Positions 27,237-34,749 of a stretch of 64,000 nt of DNA are shown in pieces (the first letter of the stretch is position 1; every line of letters begins with the position of its first letter). A program made the position numbers and the translations under genes. Under the pieces are notes generated by a model. It saw nothing but the letters and a program-made list of their open reading frames with translations, was not told where the DNA came from and did not search any database. Source of the stretch: Marinobacterium alkalitolerans (GTDB lineage: Bacteria > Pseudomonadota > Gammaproteobacteria > Pseudomonadales > Balneatricaceae); the NCBI RefSeq assembly GCF_017776525.1, contig NZ_JACVEW010000016.1:1-64000 (forward strand), in the 5' to 3' direction.

Positions 27237-28024
27237 CAGCGCACACTGGAAATGTATTTGGACAGATGCGCCATCTTGTCCGGATCATCGTCCATGAAGC
27301 TGACCAGCACATCCACATAGGCGGCATCCAGCTTCTGCTCGGTGGCCTGCACCAGCGTCACAAAGCCGTTAATACGCGCCACGCTGTCGCCGGAGAGCTG
27401 TTCGATATCGACCACCACCTGCTCCAGCACCTGTGGAAAGCTGCCTTCATTCTTGATGACGACTTTCACTTCACGCAGATTCAGATCCTTGATGGCGCAA
27501 CGGAAGGTCTGCTTGCTGTTGCGGATCTGGGCCAGCCCCTTGGGCTTGCCGGCACCGGCGCGGGCGGCAGGCGCCCCGCCCTTTTTCTGTTCATCGGCCT
27601 GCAGCATGGCCGCGGCGCGCGCCTGCTGTTCCGGGCTCAGCTTCTGCTGCTTGCTGAGCGCCTTGACCATTTTCTGTACCAACTGCTCACGGGTGAACGG
27701 CTTGCCCAGGTAATCGTTCACGCCCGCCTGAATGGCCTTGAGCACGTACTCGCGCTCACCACGGCTGGTCACCATCAAAAAGGGGGTCGATTTATACGCG
27801 TCCTGGGCACGACACCACTGCAGCACATCAAGGCCGCTCATCTCGGGCATCTCCCAGTCGCAGAGGATCAGGTTGAACTGCCTCTGCTGCATGGCACTGA
27901 TGGCCTGGGCGCCATTCTCTACGGCCATGACCGTGAAATCGGGAAAGGACTCCCGGACCATGGACGTCACACGTTCACGAATGAAGCGCGCATCATCCAC
28001 GACCAGAATATTGAGTTTGCTCAT
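27236..28024 (-). CDS. response regulator with unclassified C-terminal domain
   Basis: The 262-residue protein has an N-terminal receiver domain (about residues 1-120). Acidic residues are in VVDDARF, the phospho-acceptor Asp in LILCDWEMPEMSG (about D52), the Thr/Ser in MVTSRGE and the Lys in LGKPFTREQL. A charged Ala/Gln/Gly linker (about 125-165) leads to a C-terminal domain of about 95 residues that I cannot assign; it may be PilZ-like. No DNA-binding helix-turn-helix was seen. No histidine kinase gene is adjacent. The ATG at 28024 fits the family start MSKLNILVVDD. Confidence 0.8.
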   Translation of the reverse strand: MSKLNILVVDDARFIRERVTSMVRESFPDFTVMAVENGAQAISAMQQRQFNLILCDWEMPEMSGLDVLQWCRAQDAYKSTPFLMVTSRGEREYVLKAIQAGVNDYLGKPFTREQLVQKMVKALSKQQKLSPEQQARAAAMLQADEQKKGGAPAARAGAGKPKGLAQIRNSKQTFRCAIKDLNLREVKVVIKNEGSFPQVLEQVVVDIEQLSGDSVARINGFVTLVQATEQKLDAAYVDVLVSFMDDDPDKMAHLSKYISSVR

Positions 28025-28155
28025 CGGTAGCTGTTTGTCCGAACAACGGGATAACTGTTTACACTGTCCCACAAAGTGAACCGCGACTGAACCCCCGAGC
28101 CCTGTTTCAAGGCAAAAAACAGGTGTTTAAACCCGAGGGCAGAGCTCGGCTTTCC

Positions 28156-28470
28156 TCAGCGGTAGAACACCGCCAGCCAGACGGTACGCTGCTCCGGGTC
28201 GGTCCAGCTCACGCGATGACGGGTGTGGGCCGGAATATTGAGATAATCACCCGCCCTCAACTGCACCTTGTCCCCGTTTTCAAACGTCAGCTCGCCCGCA
28301 CCTTCAAGCACCAGCACCCATTCATGCTCGTCCTGATCGTACCAGCCCGATGCCGGTGAGCTGTGCCCCTGCGACAGAATGCGCTCGATCCGTACCCCCT
28401 CGGCCACCAGCAGGTCGGTGAACACTTCCTGTGGCAGCTCAGCCGGAATGTTGTCCTTGAGGTTGCTCAC
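28156..28470 (-). CDS. small cupin-domain protein
   Basis: The 104-residue single-domain cupin has motif 1 as WYDQDEHEWVLVLEGAGEL (about residues 43-61) and motif 2 as GDYLNIPAHTRHRV (about 73-86). The metal-binding His/Glu set appears as H-E and H-x2-H-type residues. Such proteins bind a metal and can be isomerases, oxygenases or sensors; the substrate is unknown. It starts with GTG, and the GTGA overlap with the upstream CDF gene indicates co-expression. Confidence 0.8.
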   Translation of the reverse strand: MSNLKDNIPAELPQEVFTDLLVAEGVRIERILSQGHSSPASGWYDQDEHEWVLVLEGAGELTFENGDKVQLRAGDYLNIPAHTRHRVSWTDPEQRTVWLAVFYR

Positions 28471-29081
28471 GCGCCTCCCTCACAGCTTGTCGCTTCTTCA
28501 GCCGCCTCGCGCAGAATGCGCACGCCGCCACGCAGCACCAGCAGGGCAATGATGAGACCGATCACCAGGTCCGGCAGGCGGCTGCCCAGCCACCAGACCA
28601 GCGCACCGGAAAGAATCACCCCGGCGTTGGCGATCACGTCATTGGCAGAGAAAATCAGCGAGGCGCGCATGTGCACACCTCCATCGCGGTGTTTCATGAT
28701 CAGGCTCAGGCAGATCACATTGGCCACCAGCGCGACCAGCCCCACCGACATCATCAGCCCGCTGACCGGTTCGCTGCCGAGCAGAAAGCGGCGCAGCACA
28801 TCGACCAGCACCAGCAGCGCCAGCCCGATCTGCAGCCAACCGCTGTAACGCGCCGCCCGCTGCTTCAGCAGGGCACTGCGGCCAATGGCATAGAGACTGA
28901 TCGCATACACGGAGGCATCGGCCAGCATATCCAGTGAATCCGCCACCAGGCCCGTGGACTGCGCCACCCAACCCAGCCCGAACTCGAACAGAAACATCAG
29001 AGCGTTGATCACCAGCACGATCAGCAGCGTTTTGCGCTCCTGCGCGTTGCGCGCTTCCATCTCACAGCCACAACCGGACAT
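28467..29081 (-). CDS. cation diffusion facilitator family transporter (short form)
   Basis: The 204-residue protein has six membrane helices and the metal-site pattern in helix 2 (VADSLDMLADAS, about residues 46-57) and helix 5 (SANDVIANAGVI, about 144-155). It starts with a Cys-rich MSGCGCEM that may bind metal. It lacks the cytoplasmic C-terminal domain found in longer CDF exporters such as ZitB. It is probably a divalent metal exporter. It is coupled to a cupin gene by a 4-nt overlap. Confidence 0.82.
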   Translation of the reverse strand: MSGCGCEMEARNAQERKTLLIVLVINALMFLFEFGLGWVAQSTGLVADSLDMLADASVYAISLYAIGRSALLKQRAARYSGWLQIGLALLVLVDVLRRFLLGSEPVSGLMMSVGLVALVANVICLSLIMKHRDGGVHMRASLIFSANDVIANAGVILSGALVWWLGSRLPDLVIGLIIALLVLRGGVRILREAAEEATSCEGGA

Positions 29082-29121
29082 TCAGCCTCTCCGTATCAAT
29101 TGCTCATTCGCGAAACAGCGA

Positions 29122-30036
29122 TTATAGCGCCGGACCGGCCAGGCGTTCGGACTGGCTGCGGATCGCATCGGTCAGATAGTCCATCAGCGTGTGAATCCTT
29201 ACCACACCGCGCAGGTCCGGGTGCATCAGGAACCAGAGGCCGTATTCCAGTTCGGGGATGGGGTCGGTCAACTGCACAATATCCGGGTCCGACTCGGCCA
29301 GGTAGCAGGGCAGCACCGCCAGCCCCATCTGTGAACGGATCGCACTGAGAATACCCACCAGCGTATCCACCCGGAATACGCAGGCATTGCTCAGCCCCTT
29401 CATCTCCATCCACTGGTCCAGCTCCGAATCCTGCAACCGGGGTCCTGCCCCGATCCAGGGATAACCGGCCAACGCGTCAATGGACGCCCCCGGCGTGAGG
29501 CCAAAACTGCGATGCGCATACACGGCCTGTCCGATGGTACTCAGCGGTTTGCCGATCAGGTTTTCAGGCGGCTCATTGGAGGGGCGGATGGCCACATCCG
29601 CTTCTCGGCGCGTGAGGTTGAACAACTGGTTCGACACCGCCACATCGAGCAGGATGCCGGAATAGGTGTGCTGAAACTCCTTAAACAGCGGCGCCAGCAG
29701 CCCCATCAGCAGGGAATCGGTGGTCGTCACCCAGATTTCACCCCGCGGCTCCAGATCGCGCCCGGCCACCCGCCGTTCGGCGGCAATGGCGGCCTGATCC
29801 ATGATGCGGGCGGTTTCCGCCAGCTCCTCCCCCGCCAGCGTCGGCTGATAGCCGTAGCGGCTGCGCTCGAAAAGTTTGACCCCCAACCGCCGCTCCACAT
29901 CAGCCAGTCGCCGGAACACCGTGGCATGGCTCACCCCCAGTGCGCGGGACGCTCCCGATAGGGATCCGGTGGTCGCAATGGCCAGCACAATCTCGAAGTC
30001 ATTCCACGCCAGACGGTTGCGCGACTTCGAGGTCAT
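29122..30036 (-). CDS. LysR-family transcriptional regulator
   Basis: A roughly 304-residue LysR regulator. The N-terminal helix-turn-helix includes TTGSLSGASRALGVSHATVFRR at about residues 22-43 (quoted in part: SGASRALGVSHATVFRR). A LysR substrate-binding domain follows. I used the ATG at 30036; a TTG at 30078 would add 14 residues and is also possible. It is divergent from the small gene at 30191, which is a candidate target. The co-inducer is unknown. Confidence 0.85.
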   Translation of the reverse strand: MTSKSRNRLAWNDFEIVLAIATTGSLSGASRALGVSHATVFRRLADVERRLGVKLFERSRYGYQPTLAGEELAETARIMDQAAIAAERRVAGRDLEPRGEIWVTTTDSLLMGLLAPLFKEFQHTYSGILLDVAVSNQLFNLTRREADVAIRPSNEPPENLIGKPLSTIGQAVYAHRSFGLTPGASIDALAGYPWIGAGPRLQDSELDQWMEMKGLSNACVFRVDTLVGILSAIRSQMGLAVLPCYLAESDPDIVQLTDPIPELEYGLWFLMHPDLRGVVRIHTLMDYLTDAIRSQSERLAGPAL

Positions 30037-30190
30037 CCGTGCGGGAATCGCCGCCTGTCCTGCTGTTCGTTTTTGCAAAGTCCGTACTCACGTTTATGGA
30101 ATCGTATGCAGTATAGAAAGTGATTAGCATGCGCCCAGAAATTTCAACTCATCTGCACCTGTTATAGGGCGAGGCTAAGGAGGTCAGCAT

Positions 30191-30427
30191 ATGATAGCTT
30201 CAGGCGAAGCGCAGTACTTTCAAGATGGCGGCTTGTTGGCTCGCCAGGATAACAATGACGCTCAGATCCCCCATCTGGCACCGGATCACGGCAGCATTCC
30301 GCACCGTTACCAGAATGGTCAGGGTGGCATTGATGTGCACCAGGTGCAACGTGACCAGATGCGCGCCCAGCGCGACTGCGTACGTGCGTTTTTCAGCTTC
30401 CTGCTGAAGCCGCTGCGCCAGGGTTAA
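30191..30427 (+). CDS. small orphan protein with perfect Shine-Dalgarno
   Basis: I do not recognise the 78-residue product. It is hydrophilic with many Gln, Asp and His residues (QDNNDAQIPHL, DVHQVQRDQMRAQRD) and ends in a hydrophobic, basic tail (VRAFFSFLLKPLRQG). The case for a real gene is the TAAGGAGGT sequence 5 nt before the ATG and a Rho-independent terminator 22 nt after the stop on the same strand. The opposite-strand frame lacks such signals. It is divergent from the LysR gene. Confidence 0.55.
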   Translation: MIASGEAQYFQDGGLLARQDNNDAQIPHLAPDHGSIPHRYQNGQGGIDVHQVQRDQMRAQRDCVRAFFSFLLKPLRQG

Positions 30428-30448
30428 GCACCCGCCAAAGGACACGGA

Positions 30449-30478
30449 ATGGCCTGCCCTTGAGCAGGCCATTTTTTT
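30449..30478 (+). terminator. terminator after the 78-residue gene
   Basis: The stem ATGGCCTGC/GCAGGCCAT with a 6-nt loop is followed by T7 on the plus strand only. It therefore serves the small plus-strand gene rather than the convergent methyltransferase gene. Confidence 0.85.
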
Positions 30479-30482
30479 GAGT

Positions 30483-31322
30483 TTACCCTTTGCTCAGCAC
30501 AACCGCGAACTCACTGTTGTTTTGATCGTACTCACCTCCCGCTGCATCTCCCAGCAAGGCTTCAATCTTGAAACCGGCCGACTCCACCTCCTGGCGTAAT
30601 GCCTCGGAGCTGAAGTACTGCAGCCAGTTATAGACCTCCCACTCACGTTCCTGAGTGAAGAGCACAAACTGATCGAGCGCGACCTGCTCATCCGGGTACA
30701 GGAAGGTATTGTGAAACCCGAAGTACGCCTCCTCAGCCCAGAACCCGTCCATCAGATTGGGCGCATAGGCCGCTGATTCAGCACGGGCTGCAAACCCTGC
30801 CAGACTGTAAACATCGAAGACGACATGCCCGGCATCATCCAGCAGCGCATGAAACCGCGCCAGCAACTGCTGTCGCTGCTGCGGATTGAGTGCACAGAAG
30901 TCACACATCAGCAGTGTGATCAGGTCGTAGCGTTCGTTGCTTTCAAACTGCAGATAGTTCTGGTTTACATACTGGATGGGCAGCGAAGCCGCTTCAGCCT
31001 GCTGACGGGCATAGCGGATGGACCGAGTGGAGAAATCGATCCCCGTGACCTGCGCACCCAGTGCGGCAAAGCGACTCGTGTAGAGCCCCGGCCCACAGCC
31101 GAAGTCACAGACGCGGGAGCCTTCCCCCAGATCAAAACGGCGTTGCATCCAGTCCACGGAGCGGTCAATAAAGGCCCGGTTACGTGACGAGATATCCACA
31201 TCCGGATTGAGGTGGAAAGCCAGCATCTGTTTGGAGGTATGCTCATCATTCCACAGCTGCGCAGCCGTATACTGCGACCAGACGGCAGGCCGCCGGTTAA
31301 TACGTTCAAGTGTTTCAAACAT
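30483..31322 (-). CDS. class I SAM-dependent methyltransferase
   Basis: The 279-residue protein has the SAM motif I VCDFGCGPGLYTSRFA (about residues 70-85), an acidic loop TGIDFSTRSI (about 93-102), motif YDLITLLMCDF (about 131-141) and GHVVFDVYS (about 163-171). It looks like a small-molecule methyltransferase rather than an rRNA one. It is divergent from a MerR-family regulator, which probably controls it. A tiny open frame with a perfect ribosome site lies in its leader. Confidence 0.8.
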   Translation of the reverse strand: MFETLERINRRPAVWSQYTAAQLWNDEHTSKQMLAFHLNPDVDISSRNRAFIDRSVDWMQRRFDLGEGSRVCDFGCGPGLYTSRFAALGAQVTGIDFSTRSIRYARQQAEAASLPIQYVNQNYLQFESNERYDLITLLMCDFCALNPQQRQQLLARFHALLDDAGHVVFDVYSLAGFAARAESAAYAPNLMDGFWAEEAYFGFHNTFLYPDEQVALDQFVLFTQEREWEVYNWLQYFSSEALRQEVESAGFKIEALLGDAAGGEYDQNNSEFAVVLSKG

Positions 31323-31378
31323 GTCATGATCCTGAAATCAAAAAGATCGGATCAGTGACAATCAAAGGCGGGGAATCG

Positions 31379-31438
31379 TCAGATTCGCGCGAGAGTTGCC
31401 ACTGACTTGGAGGTTGTGTGTGCGTGGAAAGAGAACAT
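31379..31438 (-). CDS. possible 19-codon leader peptide upstream of the methyltransferase
   Basis: On the minus strand AGGAGGTG lies 5 nt before an ATG that opens a 19-codon frame (peptide MFSFHAHTTSKSVATLARI). It ends 56 nt before the methyltransferase start. It is too short to be a typical protein. The ribosome site is stronger than that of the methyltransferase itself, which suggests translational attenuation. Expression is not proven. Confidence 0.4.
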   Translation of the reverse strand: MFSFHAHTTSKSVATLARI

Positions 31439-31607
31439 TGAGCACCTCCTGTATCTGTGGCCGGTGAATGGATAAGAGCGCACACATTAGCGCCAGCCCC
31501 CGGCAGAAGTCAACTGAAGGCGCAACCGAGCCGGTTACAATCAAGTGTTGACCCGTCTACAGGTGCAGGGCTCAGGATGCAGATTCTCGGTCAACGATGG
31601 AGCTTAT

Positions 31608-32117
31608 ATGCTGACAGTCACTCAACTCGCCAGACAATTTGGTATCTCGCGAACCACCATTTTGTATTACGAAAAGGAGCAACTGCTGCTGCCGGCCTGC
31701 CGTTCCGAGAACGGTTACCGCTGGTACGGTGAGGAAGAGGTTGAACGCCTGAGAGCCATCACCTCCTACCGCTCCTACGGACTGCCGGTTGCAAGCATCC
31801 ATGCATTGTTGAAGCGAGATGGACAATCTCAAACGCAGATATTGAAAGACCATTTCAATGAGCTGGAGAGAGAGATCCAAAACCTGCGAGCACAGCAGAA
31901 AGCCGTTGTTGTGCTGCTTCAAGAACCTGATCTGTTAGAGGAAAAGATTGTGAATAAAGAACGTTGGGTCGCCATTATGACCGCCGCCGGCTTCACTGAA
32001 AGTGACATGACCAAGTGGCATCAGAAGTTTGAGGAACTGGAACCTGAAGAGCATCAGAAGTTTCTCGAATCGCTGGGTATCTCCAGTGAAGAGATCAGCA
32101 AGATCCGAGCGCTCTAA
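31608..32117 (+). CDS. MerR-family transcriptional regulator
   Basis: The 169-residue protein has an N-terminal MerR winged helix (LTVTQLARQFGISRTTILYY at residues 2-21, then ENGYRWYGEEEVERLRAI). A coiled-coil dimer helix spans about 75-110. A short C-terminal domain (about 120-169) has a WHQKFEELEPEEHQKFLE pattern, as in TipA-type or small-molecule sensors. GGAG precedes the ATG at 31608. It is divergent from the methyltransferase, and its last 4 nt overlap the convergent GNAT gene. Confidence 0.85.
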   Translation: MLTVTQLARQFGISRTTILYYEKEQLLLPACRSENGYRWYGEEEVERLRAITSYRSYGLPVASIHALLKRDGQSQTQILKDHFNELEREIQNLRAQQKAVVVLLQEPDLLEEKIVNKERWVAIMTAAGFTESDMTKWHQKFEELEPEEHQKFLESLGISSEEISKIRAL

Positions 32118-32602
32118 GTGCTGCTGGCCTCAGGGATGAGGCCAAGCTGCTTCTGCATAGAGAAATTGACCAGCGCCACCCCATTCCGGTGCACCCTGTT
32201 CTCCTTGATGACCGCAAACCCACGGTGCTCAAAGAAGGGCCTCGCGACAAGGGATGCCTCAACATACAGGCGCGTGATGCCTGCCTGCTTCGCCTCTGCA
32301 AGCAGATATTCGTAGAGCGAGGAAGCAACACCCCTGCCCTGATAATCCGGATGGGTATAGAGGCAGTCGATATGGCCATCAGGGTCCAGCTCGATAAAGC
32401 CCGCAACCCGGCCTTCCATCAACGCCACAAAAGGCTGTTTCTCAGCCAGTCGCGCAGACCAGCGGTCATAATCCACAGGCGCGGGTGCCCAGGCATCCTT
32501 TTGTTCCTGTGTATAAACAGCCGGATCAATGGCGTGAACAGACGCGTAAAACAGGTCTGCGATGTCACGCGACCACTCATCCAAGTAACTTCTGATATTC
32601 AT
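32114..32602 (-). CDS. GNAT-family N-acetyltransferase
   Basis: The 162-residue acetyltransferase has the acetyl-CoA-binding motif A HPDYQGRGVASSLYEYLL (about residues 83-100) after the beta-strand FIELDPDGHIDCLYT, and RPFFEHRGFAVIKEN near the C-terminus. It resembles the YafP-type of GNAT proteins. Acceptor unknown. The 3' end overlaps the MerR gene by 4 nt on the opposite strand. Confidence 0.85.
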   Translation of the reverse strand: MNIRSYLDEWSRDIADLFYASVHAIDPAVYTQEQKDAWAPAPVDYDRWSARLAEKQPFVALMEGRVAGFIELDPDGHIDCLYTHPDYQGRGVASSLYEYLLAEAKQAGITRLYVEASLVARPFFEHRGFAVIKENRVHRNGVALVNFSMQKQLGLIPEASST

Positions 32603-32666
32603 GATGGCTGGTATTCCGTTTCAGGTGCGAGGCAGCCCATTTGAAAGTCATCCGGCAAGATGGCCA

Positions 32667-33701
32667 TTATCCGCCCAGTACCACCGCATCCGGTATTTCA
32701 TAGCGCTCGCTGCCGACCCGAATACGGTGCAGGTCATCTTCTTTCGTTGCCCCGAACTTGAGGTACCCTTCCGACTCGCTGACATCCGCACTGATGGGGA
32801 TGCCCATACGGAAGAAGATCGCACGGGTACGGCCATCAGGCTTGTGGATAACCACCGTCGCATAACCGCCACCTGCACGGGCAACGCCGAACTCGCACTG
32901 GCCCATTGGCTGCCCGGTGTGTTGTCCACACGGCAACATGCCCGTTGCATCATACTCGCCCTGACCGGCGCGCAGTGCCGAGTCATCCGGCCCCAAGGCC
33001 ACACTGCCATCCGGTGATACGGCCGGGCGGAGATACTCCGCGGCCACATATCCACGCGGGCCACCGCCCAGCTGCTGAACGTCACACCAGTATCGGCCCA
33101 GCCCCTGTTGGCAGCCCAGATTGTCGAGCAGCGCCCCAGCGGCGTACTGAGTGAGCACCGGTGCAGACGTATTCGGTTGCGCGCGCAGGTTCAACGTCGT
33201 CATCACCTCCCAGTTGCGCGGCCCGCCCTGTTCCGGGGCAGCGGGCACATCGGCAGCCGACCAGCCACCGGTATTGGGCGCCCATGCATAAATGCCGCCA
33301 TCGGCCATGAGGCTCATATACAGGCGGCCCTCTTTCAGCAGGTACGAGCGGATGAACCCGGCCTGCGACAGGATCTGTTTTTCCAAGGACGTGGGCGGGC
33401 AGACAGCCGACACCCCCTCAACCGCACCCAACTCAAAATGCCCACTGGTCGCATCGCTTGCCTGCTGCGCAGACCAGCTGGCAGTGACGCGATTGCAGCC
33501 AAGCTGCAAACTGGCAGACCCATCACCGTGCAGCGACAGGGAATAAAGCGCGTGCTCATCGGGGCGGGTGATTCCTTGCGCATCATCCATGGACTGGAAT
33601 TCCACCAGCCGCCACTGAGTATCCACCAACGGACCAGACGGCTCGGCCGCAGCGGTGCCGGCAACGAGCATTGAAACGACCGCAAGCAAGAGTCTCTTCA
33701 C
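32667..33701 (-). CDS. exported META-domain plus SH3-domain protein
   Basis: The 344-residue precursor has a Sec signal peptide ending AGTAAA/EPS. A META (HslJ-like) domain at about residues 22-130 has QWRLVEF and LQLGCNRVTASW. A bacterial SH3 domain follows at about 165-225 (LNLRAQPNTSAPVLTQYAAGALL, quoted in part: LNLRAQPNTSAPVL). The C-terminal part (about 240-344) has no family I recognise. It is likely periplasmic. The start is a GTG with AGGGG upstream. Confidence 0.75.
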   Translation of the reverse strand: MKRLLLAVVSMLVAGTAAAEPSGPLVDTQWRLVEFQSMDDAQGITRPDEHALYSLSLHGDGSASLQLGCNRVTASWSAQQASDATSGHFELGAVEGVSAVCPPTSLEKQILSQAGFIRSYLLKEGRLYMSLMADGGIYAWAPNTGGWSAADVPAAPEQGGPRNWEVMTTLNLRAQPNTSAPVLTQYAAGALLDNLGCQQGLGRYWCDVQQLGGGPRGYVAAEYLRPAVSPDGSVALGPDDSALRAGQGEYDATGMLPCGQHTGQPMGQCEFGVARAGGGYATVVIHKPDGRTRAIFFRMGIPISADVSESEGYLKFGATKEDDLHRIRVGSERYEIPDAVVLGG

Positions 33702-33829
33702 AATTCCTGGCCCCTCCGGAGCTCATACATGTTTTGGCAGCACCGCACACCGAAGCGCATAGGTGCCTCACGTCTCGGTGCCAGATCCTGAGCAGTTACG
33801 ATGCCCCTTCGCTCAGGCTATCACCAAGC

Positions 33830-34252
33830 TTAAGCATGCAACTTACACTCTTCCAGACTCAGCAGCCCTTGCAGCGCCTTGAGGTGCTTGTAGTTCTGAT
33901 GCAGCGGACTTTGAAACCTGCTGGAATGCTTGAAAATCTTCTGCGTCCACTGCTTCTGATGCGGGCTGCCAAAGCTCCAGCCCTGAATGTTTTTCGTCTC
34001 GACCACAAACACGCCGTAAGCGGACACGATCACATGATCGATCTGAGTCGTCCCCTCAGCGGCTGGCAGGGTCACATTCTTGATAAGGGGGTAGTGATTT
34101 TGATCCAGCAGGTACCTTGCTGACAGGTTAACGATCAGCTCGCCCATCACGCCCTTGAACCAGGGTGACTTGAGAACACCTGCAAGGATAAAAAGAGGAA
34201 TCAGATACCAGAGTGTACTGAACACCTGACTGATAAGTGGGACAAAATCCAT
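33830..34252 (-). CDS. NERD-domain protein, C-terminally truncated
   Basis: The 140-residue protein has one N-terminal membrane helix (about residues 8-27), then a NERD (nuclease-related) domain. It carries GTTQIDHVIVSAYGVFVVETKNI (about 67-89, quoted in part: IDHVIVSAYGVFVVETKNI), in which D and E-x-K form the predicted metal site. The protein stops at LSLEECKLHA, where relatives usually continue with a further strand, helix and often a zinc ribbon. It therefore looks cut at the 3' end. It is the last gene of the AT-rich island. Confidence 0.7.
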   Translation of the reverse strand: MDFVPLISQVFSTLWYLIPLFILAGVLKSPWFKGVMGELIVNLSARYLLDQNHYPLIKNVTLPAAEGTTQIDHVIVSAYGVFVVETKNIQGWSFGSPHQKQWTQKIFKHSSRFQSPLHQNYKHLKALQGLLSLEECKLHA

Positions 34253-34363
34253 TTTATTGTATTCCTATATTTAATAACGCTTGCAGCACTCACTCATACG
34301 GGGAGGCGTGTCAGATTAATACTGTCACTTTACAGTATGGATAATTTAGTAGTGGCTTACCTG
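34253..34363 (-). other. intergenic, hairpin and GCGTTA box
   Basis: AT-rich spacer between the broken small gene and the NERD gene. A perfect 7-bp hairpin (ATACTGT/ACAGTAT, 34319-34338) is followed on the minus strand by GCGTTATTA (complement of 34272-34280) about 20 nt before the NERD start. Similar hairpin-plus-box pairs occur at the other junctions of this island. Confidence 0.4.
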
Positions 34364-34668
34364 CTACATAAACGCAGTTAATTTCCCAGCATTTACAGGT
34401 CTTTCTTGCACACCAATATTCTGCCATGCATCGATTATATACTGCTCTTCACCGCTATATTTAGGAGTTCCTCCTACACCTCCGGAACCAGCACAGTCTC
34501 CAGCTGCGGATATTAGATTACGCACCCCAATACCATTGACGATAACAATAACGCATACCGATACTCCGGCGCTTAATCGAGCTCCTATTTGCTCATTTAT
34601 CCAACTGTAGTTGCATCATCGCGCCAAGTCCTTTCTTCGCTATCGCCTACTCTCACTTTGATTTCCAT
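34364..34668 (-). pseudogene. frameshifted small gene of about 100 codons
   Basis: On the minus strand AAGGAG at 7 nt spacing precedes an ATG at 34668 that opens MEIKVRVGDSEERTWRDDAT. This frame stops at 34597. The -1 frame then stays open without its own start for about 77 codons, through WINEQIGARL, VIVNGIGVRNLISAAGDC and EEQYIIDAWQNIGVQERP, to a stop at 34364. The two parts read as one protein broken by a single-base change, or by a sequencing error. I do not recognise the family. Confidence 0.55.
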
Positions 34669-34749
34669 AGCACTCTCCTTGTAGGTGCTTAACGCCGTTA
34701 TAAATTGCCGAAAGAAGCGCAGCGTATTGAGGTCAATTTCATAACTTTC
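34669..34749 (-). other. junction with imperfect hairpin and GGCGTTAAGC box
   Basis: After the HEPN-like gene stop the minus strand forms GTTAT-G-AAATTG paired with CAATTT-ATAAC, an 11-bp stem with one bulged G. GGCGTTAAGC (complement of 34687-34696) follows directly, then the ribosome site of the next gene. GTTAAGC fits the GTTRRRY right-end consensus of integron attC sites. A matching left-end box was not found. Confidence 0.35.

Noticed and set aside
30200-30472. 90-codon minus-strand frame opposite the small gene
   Set aside because: It has no ribosome site and its 5' end lies inside the plus-strand terminator. The plus-strand frame has both a Shine-Dalgarno and a terminator.
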